A DNA stretch of 6,744 bases from Calditrichaceae bacterium. GTDB taxonomy: Bacteria > Calditrichota > Calditrichia > Calditrichales > Calditrichaceae. The stretch lies in the NCBI GenBank assembly GCA_030592985.1, contig JAUVIB010000178.1:1-6744 (forward strand), given 5' to 3'. The notes below the pieces were generated by a model. That model saw only the letters and a list, made by a program, of their open reading frames with translations, was not told the origin of the DNA and did no database searches. The translations under genes were made by a program, and so were the position numbers. This document shows positions 1 to 6,713 of the stretch, piece after piece (the stretch's first letter is position 1; each line of letters starts with the position of its first letter).

Positions 1-1156
1 CATTAATAAAGGTGATAAAATAAGTTATTTTAGTACGGATTTGGTACATGATGCTGATGAAATTGGCGTATTAAAGCTGACACGTGAACCGGTTAAAGAA
101 TTAAAAGCCGGCGATGTTGGGTACTTGATTTCAGGTGCGAAGAATGTAAAAGATATTAAAGTCGGCGATACAATTACTCATTTCAAGAATCCATCCACAG
201 AACAATTAAAGGGCTATAAAGACGTAAAACCTATGGTTTATTCCGGAATTTTTCCGGTAGTCAGTGAAGATTTTGAAAATTTGCGAGACGCCCTTGCAAA
301 GTTAGCATTAAATGATTCCGCCTTAATTTTTGAACCGGAAACATCAAAAGCGCTTGGATTTGGTTTTCGTTGCGGCTTTCTAGGACTTTTACACATGGAA
401 ATTGTTCAGGAGCGATTAGAACGGGAATACGATTTAACAATCATCAACACTGTACCCAATGTGGTGTATCGCGTTCATCTTTCCAACGGCGAGATGAAAG
501 AGATTGATAATCCCGCTGCAATGCCCGATGCCGGTATTATAGATTTTGTCGAAGAACCCTATATCCTGGCACAAATTATTACCCCTCCGGAATATATCGG
601 AAGCATCATGAGACTTGGAACGGAAAAAAGAGCGATTTTTCGGGATACGTCCTATCTTGACCCTACAAGAGCTGATATGCAATTTCTCTTTCCCTTATCG
701 GAAGTTATTTTTGATTTTTATGATAAATTGAAGTCTTATACACGCGGTTATGCCTCTTTTGATTATGATTTTGATGAATATAAAATGTCTAAATTGATCA
801 AACTTGATATTCTTATTAATGGCGAGCCGTTAGATGCATTATCAACGATTATGCATATTGACAAGTCTTATGAGTCCGGTAACCGCCTAACACGCCAGTT
901 GAAAAAATTAATCCAAAGGCAGATGTTTGAGGTTATCATACAGGCCGCTATCGGAAGTAAGATTATTGCCCGGCAAACAGTGAAAGCCCTGCGGAAAAAC
1001 GTTTTGGCAAAATGTTATGGCGGCGATATTACCCGTAAACGTAAACTATTAGAGAAACAAAAAGCGGGAAAAAAACGTATGAAACAGATAGGTCAGGTTG
1101 AAATACCACAGGAAGCGTTCCTTGCAGCCTTATCTATAGAAAAAGAGAATATTTAA
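1..1156 (+). CDS. lepA: Elongation factor 4 (LepA), 5'-truncated by the window edge
   Basis: LepA/EF4 is a ribosome-associated translational GTPase that acts on stalled or mistranslocated ribosomes. The reading frame is open from base 2, so 384 residues are visible of a protein usually near 600. The GTPase domain and the start of domain II lie outside the window, and the internal TTG at 41 is not the true start. Visible parts, in window residues, are the rest of domain II (about 1-70), domain III with the near-invariant ALGFGFRCGFLGLLHMEI (about 120-140), domain V, and the LepA-specific C-terminal domain. The last carries IQAAIGSKIIAR, ALRKNVLAKCYGGDITRK and QVEIPQEAF, which separate LepA from EF-G. 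Small departures from the usual sequence are HID for HRD and LIQRQ for LIPRQ in the C-terminal domain. It ends in TAA, 20 bases before lepB. The identification is very secure. Confidence 0.97.
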   Translation, partial: INKGDKISYFSTDLVHDADEIGVLKLTREPVKELKAGDVGYLISGAKNVKDIKVGDTITHFKNPSTEQLKGYKDVKPMVYSGIFPVVSEDFENLRDALAKLALNDSALIFEPETSKALGFGFRCGFLGLLHMEIVQERLEREYDLTIINTVPNVVYRVHLSNGEMKEIDNPAAMPDAGIIDFVEEPYILAQIITPPEYIGSIMRLGTEKRAIFRDTSYLDPTRADMQFLFPLSEVIFDFYDKLKSYTRGYASFDYDFDEYKMSKLIKLDILINGEPLDALSTIMHIDKSYESGNRLTRQLKKLIQRQMFEVIIQAAIGSKIIARQTVKALRKNVLAKCYGGDITRKRKLLEKQKAGKKRMKQIGQVEIPQEAFLAALSIEKENI

Positions 1157-1167
1157 TTAAAAGACAC

Positions 1168-1171
1168 AGGA
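1168..1171 (+). promoter_or_regulatory. Ribosome binding site of lepB
   Basis: AGGA lies 5 bases before the ATG at 1177 in the 20-base lepA-lepB gap. It supports this start, and no other in-frame ATG lies nearby upstream. Confidence 0.6.
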
Positions 1172-1176
1172 ATATT

Positions 1177-1893
1177 ATGAGTCAGCCAAAAGATCAACCG
1201 AAAAAACGATTTGGAAGTTTTACAGATGGATTATTTACCGCCCTTATTGCCGCATTAATAATAAGACAATTTGTTGTCCAGGCCTATACAATCCCCACAT
1301 CATCTATGGAAAAATCACTTTTAGTGGGTGATTTTTTGCTTGTAAATAAATTCAACTATGGTATGAGAACACCGGATTGGATTGGTATTCCCTATACTAA
1401 GGCCGGCTTTGATGTCCCCTGGTTTCGTTTCCCCGCTTTATGGGACCCCAAACCCTATGATGTCATCATTTTTCGGTACCCAGAAGATACCAGTCTGGAC
1501 TATATTAAACGATGTATTGCAATCCCGGAACAAACAATAAATATTGTGGATAAACGTGTCTATGTTGATGATAAATTATTTCCTTTTGCGCCTGAAGGGC
1601 AATTTATAGATCGACGTATATTTAAAAGAAGTGAAGGGAAATATTTTTTCCAAACATTTAAAAATCTTGGAAGCCGTGATAATTACGGTCCCCTAACCCT
1701 TCCGGAAAAAATGTATTGGGCCATGGGAGATAACCGGGACAACAGCTCTGATAGCCGTGTTTGGGGATTTGTTCCTCATGATAATATTGTCGGCCAGGGG
1801 CTAATTATCTATTTTTCGTGGGATTCGCAGGTTCCCTGGACAAAATTTTTTAATAAAATTCGCTTTAGCCGAATCGGAAAAGTAATACGTTAG
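1177..1893 (+). CDS. lepB: Signal peptidase I (leader peptidase, S26 family)
   Basis: This membrane-bound serine protease removes signal peptides from proteins exported by Sec or Tat. The 238-residue product has a basic N-terminus (KKR at 9-11) and one hydrophobic segment at about residues 16-36, which anchors the catalytic domain outside the inner membrane. The nucleophile is Ser43 in IPTSSMEKSLLVGD (39-52), the general base is Lys111 in DYIKR (108-112), and box E is MGDNRDNSSDSRVWGFVP (183-200). The Lys box reads KRCIAIPEQ where most family members have KRxxGxPGD, so the usual Gly and Gly-Asp are replaced while the catalytic Lys is kept. Residues 62-93 (GMRTPDWIG to DPKP) form an insertion of the type I associate with Bacteroidetes-like LepB. 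The start follows AGGA at 1168-1171 with 5 bases spacing. Adjacent lepA is a common partner. Confidence 0.96.
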   Translation: MSQPKDQPKKRFGSFTDGLFTALIAALIIRQFVVQAYTIPTSSMEKSLLVGDFLLVNKFNYGMRTPDWIGIPYTKAGFDVPWFRFPALWDPKPYDVIIFRYPEDTSLDYIKRCIAIPEQTINIVDKRVYVDDKLFPFAPEGQFIDRRIFKRSEGKYFFQTFKNLGSRDNYGPLTLPEKMYWAMGDNRDNSSDSRVWGFVPHDNIVGQGLIIYFSWDSQVPWTKFFNKIRFSRIGKVIR

Positions 1894-1902
1894 TCATTTT
1901 AA

Positions 1903-3069
1903 ATGCAAAATAATATAAGCTCTAAACCGGGCATCTATATTCATATACCATTCTGTGAAAGAAAATGTATCTATTGCGATTTTTATTCTGTTACCGACAG
2001 TTCATCGGTTAACTCCTTTATCAATAGCTTAATTCTTGAATTAAAAGCGAATTCTCAATTTACTAAAAATGAAATATTTGATACAATCTATATTGGCGGA
2101 GGTACACCTTCTCTGCTGTCTATTGGTGATTTATCGTTAATTATTACAACTGTTCTTTCATCATTCACCGTTTCTGAAGATGCAGAGGTAACAATTGAAG
2201 TCAATCCGGGCACAATAAGCGGTGATGATTTAATAGAGTATAAAAAATTGGGAATCAACCGTCTGAGCGTAGGAGTGCAAAGCTTTATTGATGAAGAGTT
2301 GCAATTTCTCGGACGAATTCATACTGTTAAACAGGTTGAAGAAATTATCTCTTCAGCCCGTAACGCCGGTTATGATAATCTTAGTATCGATCTAATTTCT
2401 TCACTGCCGGGACAAAGCGTAGAAAACTGGCGTTATAATCTTAAAAAAGCAGCTGCGTTTCATCCCGAGCATATTTCTGCGTATACACTAATTGTTGAAG
2501 ATGGAACTCCGCTGCATGAAAAATTATTAAAAGGATTGGTTGCTAAAAAATCCAGCGATGAAGAAGCAGAATTTTTTTATGAAACAAGCCATACTTTAGA
2601 AAAGCATGGATATTTACAGTATGAAATTTCAAGCTTTGCAAAAAATGAACACTATATTTCCCGTCATAATTTCAAATATTGGAATCATGCTAATTATTTA
2701 GGATTCGGGCCGTCAGCTCACTCTTTTTGTAATAATCGTCGTTATAGAAATATTTCGTCAGTAAATGATTATATTAAAAAAATAAATAACGGTGATTCGG
2801 TCGAAATTTATTCTGAAAATTTACCGGCAGATACAGTAATGTTCGAATACATCTTTCTACGGCTTGGCACCTGGAAAGGAATCGACCTAAATCTTTTCAA
2901 AAAACGCTTTGCCCTGGACTTTTTAGATTTTTATGCATTTGTAATTAATGATTTGATCGAAAATAAGTTTGCCGTAAAAGATAATTCTTCTTTCAGGCTT
3001 ACGAAAAAAGGGTTTCTGCTCAGTGATGAAATTTTGCCGCATTTTGCAAAAGAGGCCGCAAATTCTTAA
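1903..3069 (+). CDS. hemW: Radical SAM heme chaperone HemW (HemN-like, not coproporphyrinogen dehydrogenase)
   Basis: HemW binds heme and a [4Fe-4S] cluster and is thought to deliver heme to membrane respiratory enzymes. The 388-residue length is typical. The radical-SAM cluster motif is Cys18-x3-Cys22-x2-Cys25 followed by DF (26-27). True HemN has a fourth Cys (CxxxCxxCxC), absent here. SAM-binding and barrel motifs follow: GGGTPS (65-70), EVNPGT (99-104), RLSVGVQSF (120-128) and DLISSLPGQ (163-171; YGLPGQ is more usual). The HemW signature HNxxYW is intact at 255-260, followed by NYLGFGPSAHSF. The C-terminal part (about 300-388) fits the HemW winged-helix domain, including LTKKGFLLSDEI. The start is set by the only suitable ATG, 10 residues before the GIYIHIPF strand where most HemW proteins begin. 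It lies 9 bases after the lepB stop and has no clear Shine-Dalgarno sequence. Confidence 0.95.
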   Translation: MQNNISSKPGIYIHIPFCERKCIYCDFYSVTDSSSVNSFINSLILELKANSQFTKNEIFDTIYIGGGTPSLLSIGDLSLIITTVLSSFTVSEDAEVTIEVNPGTISGDDLIEYKKLGINRLSVGVQSFIDEELQFLGRIHTVKQVEEIISSARNAGYDNLSIDLISSLPGQSVENWRYNLKKAAAFHPEHISAYTLIVEDGTPLHEKLLKGLVAKKSSDEEAEFFYETSHTLEKHGYLQYEISSFAKNEHYISRHNFKYWNHANYLGFGPSAHSFCNNRRYRNISSVNDYIKKINNGDSVEIYSENLPADTVMFEYIFLRLGTWKGIDLNLFKKRFALDFLDFYAFVINDLIENKFAVKDNSSFRLTKKGFLLSDEILPHFAKEAANS

Positions 3070-3120
3070 TTTATTGTATCAGAATTTTTAAATCGATGAA
3101 TCTATAAAACGATAATTCTT

Positions 3121-3124
3121 AGGA
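3121..3124 (+). promoter_or_regulatory. Ribosome binding site of the TPR protein gene
   Basis: AGGA sits 7 bases before the ATG at 3132, at the end of the 62-base gap after hemW. This ATG also gives a well-formed signal peptide, which supports the start. Confidence 0.55.
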
Positions 3125-3131
3125 TATTTTA

Positions 3132-4919
3132 ATGATAAAAAATGTTTTTATTTTTCTGATTTTAATAAATATAATAACTATTTCTGCTTTTGCTGTACAA
3201 AAAACCAAACAAGAAATTAATATTGCTAAAAAACTGGAACGTGCACAAGAGTATGAACGCGCTCTAATAATTTTCTCCCGGCTGTATGAAAAAGGAAACA
3301 GCACGTATGAGGTAACTGGCGGTATAACCCGCTGTTATTACGGCCTGCGCCGTTATGAAGATCTTATCAATTTTTTAAATCTCTTACTCAAAAAAGACCC
3401 AAAACGCCATAATTACAAAATTGATCTTGGACGCGCTTATTATATGAATGATCAAAAAGAAGAGGCCTTTGCTGTATGGAATGAAGTGATTCAGAGCCGA
3501 CCACAGGATATTATGAAGTATCGCTTCACTGCTTCTGCTATGGCTCAGCTGCACCTCTTTGATGAAGCCATTGAAGTTTATTTAAAAGCTATCCATACTT
3601 TTAAAAATCAGGAAATGATATATCGGGACGTCGCTATTCTTTATCGAAATCAACTAAATTATAAAAAGGCTGCCGGGTATTTATTGAAATATTATACTCA
3701 TTTTAAAAAACGGTACAATGATCTTTATACACAAATTATAAATATGACCGCTGATAAAGAGGCTATGGCGCCAATTATCTCTGAATTTGAAAAATATTAT
3801 ACAGAAAATCATGATAAAAAAGCTTATGAACTTCTTGGCGGACTTTACCTGAAGAACAATGATCTCAATAAAGCTTATGGTGTTTATGAAGCTCTTTTTA
3901 AGCAAGATAATAATATGAACCATTTTTTTAAATTTGCCCGTGAAGCGGAACTAAAGCGTGAATACTATCATGCCGTGAAGGCCTATCAACAGATATTAGC
4001 ATCGTATCCGCCTGAAAATATGCGCTTGGAAGTTAAATTAAAACTGGCAAATAATTATTATCATCTTGCAAAAAAAGAAAAAGATCAATATATAGAAGAA
4101 TCCCTAAGTTTGTTAGAAGAATTGACTACCAATCAAAAATACATGTCCATTAAAATAGCAGCTAAGGAATTCCGCGCGGATCTTTACTTGCAATATTATT
4201 ATGATTTAGATAAAGCTTTAAAAGAATATCATGAGATTCTTAAGTTGCAGAATGATAAAAAAGTAAAAGAACGAATTCAATTAAAATTAGCACGGGTATA
4301 TTTTCTAAAAAATGATTTGGACCAAGCAATTTCCATTTACAATAGGGTAAAAAGTAAAAAGAATGCTGTTTTTGTCCTTTATAATAAGGCAAATATTTTT
4401 TATTACCGCGGGTCTTTTTCACAGGCTAAAAAAATATATAACCAGGCTCTGGCGAAAGCCGGAATCAGAGATTCTCTTGCCAATAATATCCTGGGCCAAA
4501 TCATGATGATCGATCAATTTGGACAGAATTCGACTAATTTGGCAAAATATAGTAATGCAGAATTGTTGGGAGAACAAGGACGAAAATCTGAGGCGGCTGA
4601 AAAATTTTACATTTTGTTTATTGAAGGGAAGCCTATCAGTTCCCTTGCCGGAATAAAGAGTGCAAGAATATTAAAACAGATAGATAAAACCGAAGAGGCT
4701 GTAAAGGTTTTACGTGAATTTATACAGCAATATCCCCAAGCTGATAATAGTGATGAGGCCTACTTCCTTTTAGGGCAATGTGAAAGTGCGTTAAAAAGAT
4801 ATCCGGATGCATTATCGGCCTATCAAAAAATATTGGAAATTTTCCCTTCCAGTTTCTATCTGGAGAAAGCCAGGGAGAATGCCCGGATTATAACACGAAT
4901 CAGCAAAGAAGAGGCGTAG
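3132..4919 (+). CDS. Exported TPR-repeat protein, about 14-15 repeats, function unknown
   Basis: The 595-residue product starts with a Sec-type signal peptide: Lys3, a hydrophobic core at 5-17 and a probable LepB cleavage site after AFA (19-21). There is no lipobox Cys, so it should be soluble in the periplasm or held there by partners. The rest is almost wholly helical tetratricopeptide repeats of about 34 residues with the usual spaced small and aromatic residues, for example DLGRAYYMNDQKEEAFAVW, FDEAIEVYLKAI, NDLDQAISIYNRV and RYPDALSAYQKILEIFP. The last two repeats (about 507-540 and 541-574, with YPQADNSDEAYFLLG) resemble the YbgF/CpoB and BamD type found in envelope proteins. The stretch at about 455-500 is less regular. 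TPR arrays are protein-binding scaffolds, so the partner decides the role. The stop lies 1 base before the next gene, whose product is also exported, suggesting joint action. The reading frame and TPR nature are secure; the exact function is not. Confidence 0.87.
   Translation: MIKNVFIFLILINIITISAFAVQKTKQEINIAKKLERAQEYERALIIFSRLYEKGNSTYEVTGGITRCYYGLRRYEDLINFLNLLLKKDPKRHNYKIDLGRAYYMNDQKEEAFAVWNEVIQSRPQDIMKYRFTASAMAQLHLFDEAIEVYLKAIHTFKNQEMIYRDVAILYRNQLNYKKAAGYLLKYYTHFKKRYNDLYTQIINMTADKEAMAPIISEFEKYYTENHDKKAYELLGGLYLKNNDLNKAYGVYEALFKQDNNMNHFFKFAREAELKREYYHAVKAYQQILASYPPENMRLEVKLKLANNYYHLAKKEKDQYIEESLSLLEELTTNQKYMSIKIAAKEFRADLYLQYYYDLDKALKEYHEILKLQNDKKVKERIQLKLARVYFLKNDLDQAISIYNRVKSKKNAVFVLYNKANIFYYRGSFSQAKKIYNQALAKAGIRDSLANNILGQIMMIDQFGQNSTNLAKYSNAELLGEQGRKSEAAEKFYILFIEGKPISSLAGIKSARILKQIDKTEEAVKVLREFIQQYPQADNSDEAYFLLGQCESALKRYPDALSAYQKILEIFPSSFYLEKARENARIITRISKEEA
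4911..4914 (+). promoter_or_regulatory. Ribosome binding site inside the end of the TPR gene
   Basis: GAGG (within GAAGAGG, 4908-4914) lies 6 bases before the ATG at 4921 and overlaps the last codons of the upstream gene. With a 1-base gap between stop and start, this arrangement implies translational coupling of the two genes. Confidence 0.6.
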
Positions 4920-4920
4920 A

Positions 4921-6180
4921 ATGAGGAATCGCTTATTTATATTCATATCTTTTATATATATTAAAATCTCCATTGCCCAATATATTTTCATTCCAATGGA
5001 TATATCACAAACAGATCACTTAAAAGCGTACGGCATTGCTTATTGGGTTTTAACGAAAAATATAAATATCGAATGGCTTTTAAATTATAAAGGCGGCTCT
5101 TTTCTGTTTACGGATAGCGAACTGTTTCGTAATGAATGTCAACTACGCGGCGTGCATTTTGAGGTAATCAACGGTGCACAGGTAAACCAAATATTTGCAG
5201 ATATAGAAGAAAATAATATGGAAAGAGTGCTGCTGGAAAAGGCGCCGAAAATGGCCGTTTATTCACCCCCCGGGTTTCAGCCCTGGGATGATGCTGTTAC
5301 TCTTGTGTTAACTTATGCAGAAATTGAATATGACAACGTTTATGACCGGAAAGTTTTAACAGGCCTATTAGACAAATACGATTGGCTGCATTTACATCAT
5401 GAAGACTTTACAGGGCAATACGGAAAATTTTGGCGCAACTACCGCACAAAACCCTGGTATATAAAACAACAGATGGATTCGGAAAAGTTAGCTAAAGAAT
5501 TGGGATTTAGAAAAGTAAGTAAAGAGAAAGAAGCAGTAGCCAAAGAGATTCTTCAATTTGTGGAAAAAGGTGGATTCCTTTTTGCCATGTGCTCAGCAAC
5601 GGATGCTCTCGATATTGCTTTGTCAGCTGGAAAAACCGACATATGTGATACTGTTTTTGATGGTGATCCTGTGGACCCGGATTATGCCAATAAATTAGAT
5701 TATACCAAGTCCCTTGCTTTTCATAATTTTTTCTTAATAACCGATCCCGGTGAGTATGAGTTTTCAGATATCGATACACCGCCAAGTAATATGCCGAGGA
5801 TCCGCGACCCTGAAATAGATTATTTTTCCCTTTTTGAATTTTCAGCTAAATATGATCCGGTACCGACAATGCTTACACAAAACCATGTTAATCTAATCAA
5901 AGGGTTTATGGGACAAACCACTATGTTTCGTGAAGATAAAATAAAACCGTCAATTACCATAATGGGGAAAATAGAGGGAACCGATGAAGTAAAATATATT
6001 CATGGAAATAGAGGAAAAGGAACTTTTACTTTCTATGGCGGGCATGACCCCGAAGATTATACACACATGGTCGGTGATCCGCCAACGGATTTAAAATTAC
6101 ATAAAAATTCACCGGGATACCGCCTTATATTAAATAACATTCTTTTCCCTGCTGCGAGAAAGAAAAAACTGAAAACATGA
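4921..6180 (+). CDS. Exported GATase1/ThuA-like protein of unknown function (family often mislabelled asparagine synthetase B)
   Basis: The 419-residue product has a signal peptide with Arg2 and Arg4, a hydrophobic core at 5-14 and likely cleavage after SIA (17-19) before Gln20. Mature residues 20-105 form an N-terminal region (QYIFIPMD, LKAYGIAYWVL, WLLNYKGGSFL). From 110 on, the order of elements resembles class I glutamine-amidotransferase-like folds: a strand KMAVYSPP (110-117), helix WDDAVTLVLTYAEI, then LLDKYDWLHLHHEDF (149-163), then helix EILQFVEKGGFLFAMCSATD, with Cys224 at the place of a nucleophile elbow after a GG-strand. Later come DGDPVDPD (247-254) and FYGGHDPEDY (371-380), where His375 and Glu378 could complete a triad. 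No amidotransferase Cys at position 2 and no SGGxDS ATP motif are present, so it is not asparagine synthetase B, a name I recall on relatives in Bacteroidetes-type genomes. The fold assignment is inference; substrate is unknown. Confidence 0.78.
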   Translation: MRNRLFIFISFIYIKISIAQYIFIPMDISQTDHLKAYGIAYWVLTKNINIEWLLNYKGGSFLFTDSELFRNECQLRGVHFEVINGAQVNQIFADIEENNMERVLLEKAPKMAVYSPPGFQPWDDAVTLVLTYAEIEYDNVYDRKVLTGLLDKYDWLHLHHEDFTGQYGKFWRNYRTKPWYIKQQMDSEKLAKELGFRKVSKEKEAVAKEILQFVEKGGFLFAMCSATDALDIALSAGKTDICDTVFDGDPVDPDYANKLDYTKSLAFHNFFLITDPGEYEFSDIDTPPSNMPRIRDPEIDYFSLFEFSAKYDPVPTMLTQNHVNLIKGFMGQTTMFREDKIKPSITIMGKIEGTDEVKYIHGNRGKGTFTFYGGHDPEDYTHMVGDPPTDLKLHKNSPGYRLILNNILFPAARKKKLKT

Positions 6181-6193
6181 TTGTATTATTAAA

Positions 6194-6202
6194 AAAGGGT
6201 GA
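6194..6202 (+). promoter_or_regulatory. Ribosome binding site that fixes the yjbQ start at 6208
   Basis: AAAGGGTGA ends 5 bases before the ATG at 6208. A GTG at 6199 is in frame and would add three residues, but it lies within this purine-rich site and would have no site of its own at proper distance. The ATG is therefore preferred. Confidence 0.65.
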
Positions 6203-6207
6203 ATAAA

Positions 6208-6597
6208 ATGGAAAAAATATCAGTTAAAACAAATAATAGAACACAATTGATAGATATTACTAAAGAAGTACAAAAAATTGTCGATGATAAAAAGTATGAA
6301 AACGGTATTGTAACAATTTTTATACCGCATACAACAGCCGCCGTAACCATTAATGAAAATGCTGATCCCGACGTTCAACGTGATATTTTAATGGAAATTA
6401 ATAAAGTAATTCCATTTGAAGACGGTTATCATCATTTTGAAGGGAATTCAGCCGCTCATATTAAGTCGTCGCTATTTGGATTTTCTGAAACAATTATAGT
6501 AGAAAACGGCCAGCTTCAATTGGGGACCTGGCAGGGGATCTATTTCTGCGAATTTGACGGACCGCGGCAAAGACGAGCATGGATAAAATTTAGCTAA
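6208..6597 (+). CDS. yjbQ: YjbQ-family (UPF0047) protein, putative secondary thiamine-phosphate synthase
   Basis: YjbQ proteins are small, conserved, cytoplasmic proteins. E. coli YjbQ shows weak thiamine-phosphate synthase activity, but the physiological role is unsettled. With the ATG at 6208 the product has 129 residues, close to the family's usual 130-140. It begins in typical style (KISVKTNNRTQLIDIT). The three family blocks are intact: PHTTAAVTINENADPDV (40-56), HHFEGNSAAHIKSSLFG (75-91) and LGTWQGIYFCEFDGPRQRR (105-123). His41, His75 or His76, Glu78, Asn80, His84 and Glu115 are the polar residues most likely to line the active pocket. No signal peptide is present, unlike the two genes before it. 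It starts 27 bases after the preceding stop, so it may share the transcript without sharing a function. Confidence 0.94.
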   Translation: MEKISVKTNNRTQLIDITKEVQKIVDDKKYENGIVTIFIPHTTAAVTINENADPDVQRDILMEINKVIPFEDGYHHFEGNSAAHIKSSLFGFSETIIVENGQLQLGTWQGIYFCEFDGPRQRRAWIKFS

Positions 6598-6610
6598 GTT
6601 TATTTATTTC

Positions 6611-6641
6611 TTGCTCCTGCTTAATGAAAAATGTATATTTG
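6611..6641 (+). promoter_or_regulatory. Candidate promoter, Bacteroidetes-type TTG...TAnnTTTG
   Basis: TATATTTG at 6634-6641 matches the Bacteroidetes -7 element TAnnTTTG at every fixed base, and TTG at 6611-6613 lies 20 bases upstream, within the range reported for the -33 element. The same bases can be read as a sigma70-like pair, TTGCTC - 17 bases - TATATT. Both readings would start transcription near 6645-6650, about 65 bases before the ATG at 6714. In AT-rich DNA such matches arise by chance, so this is suggestive only. Confidence 0.4.
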
Positions 6642-6700
6642 TTCAATTCATAGATATAGTCAGACTTAATACCGATTAATTATTATTTTTTGCATCATAG

Positions 6701-6706
6701 AAAGGG
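6701..6706 (+). promoter_or_regulatory. Ribosome binding site of the gene starting at 6714
   Basis: AAAGGG lies 7 bases before the ATG at 6714. It closely resembles the leader of yjbQ (AAAGGGT followed by an A-rich spacer and ATG), which supports a real gene start here. Confidence 0.55.
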
Positions 6707-6713
6707 TAAAATA

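Larger units (their letters stand above)
6598..6713 (+). other. Intergenic region between yjbQ and the next gene
   Basis: This 116-base AT-rich stretch is the longest non-coding segment here. It holds one plausible promoter (6611-6641) and a ribosome binding site at 6701-6706. I find no GC-rich hairpin that would act as a terminator and no tRNA or small ORF. A weak 5-bp all-A/T inverted repeat (TAATA...TATTA) precedes a run of T near 6685-6690 but is too unstable to call. Confidence 0.6.

Noticed and set aside
41..43. TTG as the start of lepA
   Set aside because: The frame is open upstream to the window edge and the residues before it (KGDKISYFSTD) are normal LepA domain II sequence, so the gene begins outside the window.
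434..682. Minus-strand open frame opposite lepA, and similar ones at 3119-3304, 3681-3923, 4240-4422 and 5507-5785
   Set aside because: All lie opposite clearly coding plus-strand genes, lack ribosome binding sites and encode low-complexity or hydrophobic products with no recognisable family features.
1903..3069. Oxygen-independent coproporphyrinogen III dehydrogenase (HemN)
   Set aside because: The cluster motif lacks the fourth Cys and the protein has the HemW heme-binding HNxxYW motif and the shorter HemW length.
3074..3108. Possible promoter before the TPR gene (TTGTAT ... TATAAA)
   Set aside because: The spacer is about 23 bases, too long for a sigma70 pair, and the -7 part does not match TAnnTTTG.
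3081..3119. Interrupted inverted repeat (AGAATT...ATCG / CGAT AATTCT) just before the TPR gene ribosome binding site
   Set aside because: The two arms give 6 + 4 base pairs with a 5-base bulge and a 14-base loop, mostly A-T. It is too weak and too likely by chance in AT-rich DNA to call a regulatory hairpin or terminator.
6199..6201. GTG as the start of yjbQ
   Set aside because: It overlaps the AAAGGGTGA ribosome binding site of the ATG at 6208, and the extra residues are not part of the usual family N-terminus.
6666..6690. Terminator-like TAATA/TATTA inverted repeat followed by TTTTTT downstream of yjbQ
   Set aside because: The stem has only five A-T pairs and no GC, so it would not form a stable intrinsic terminator.
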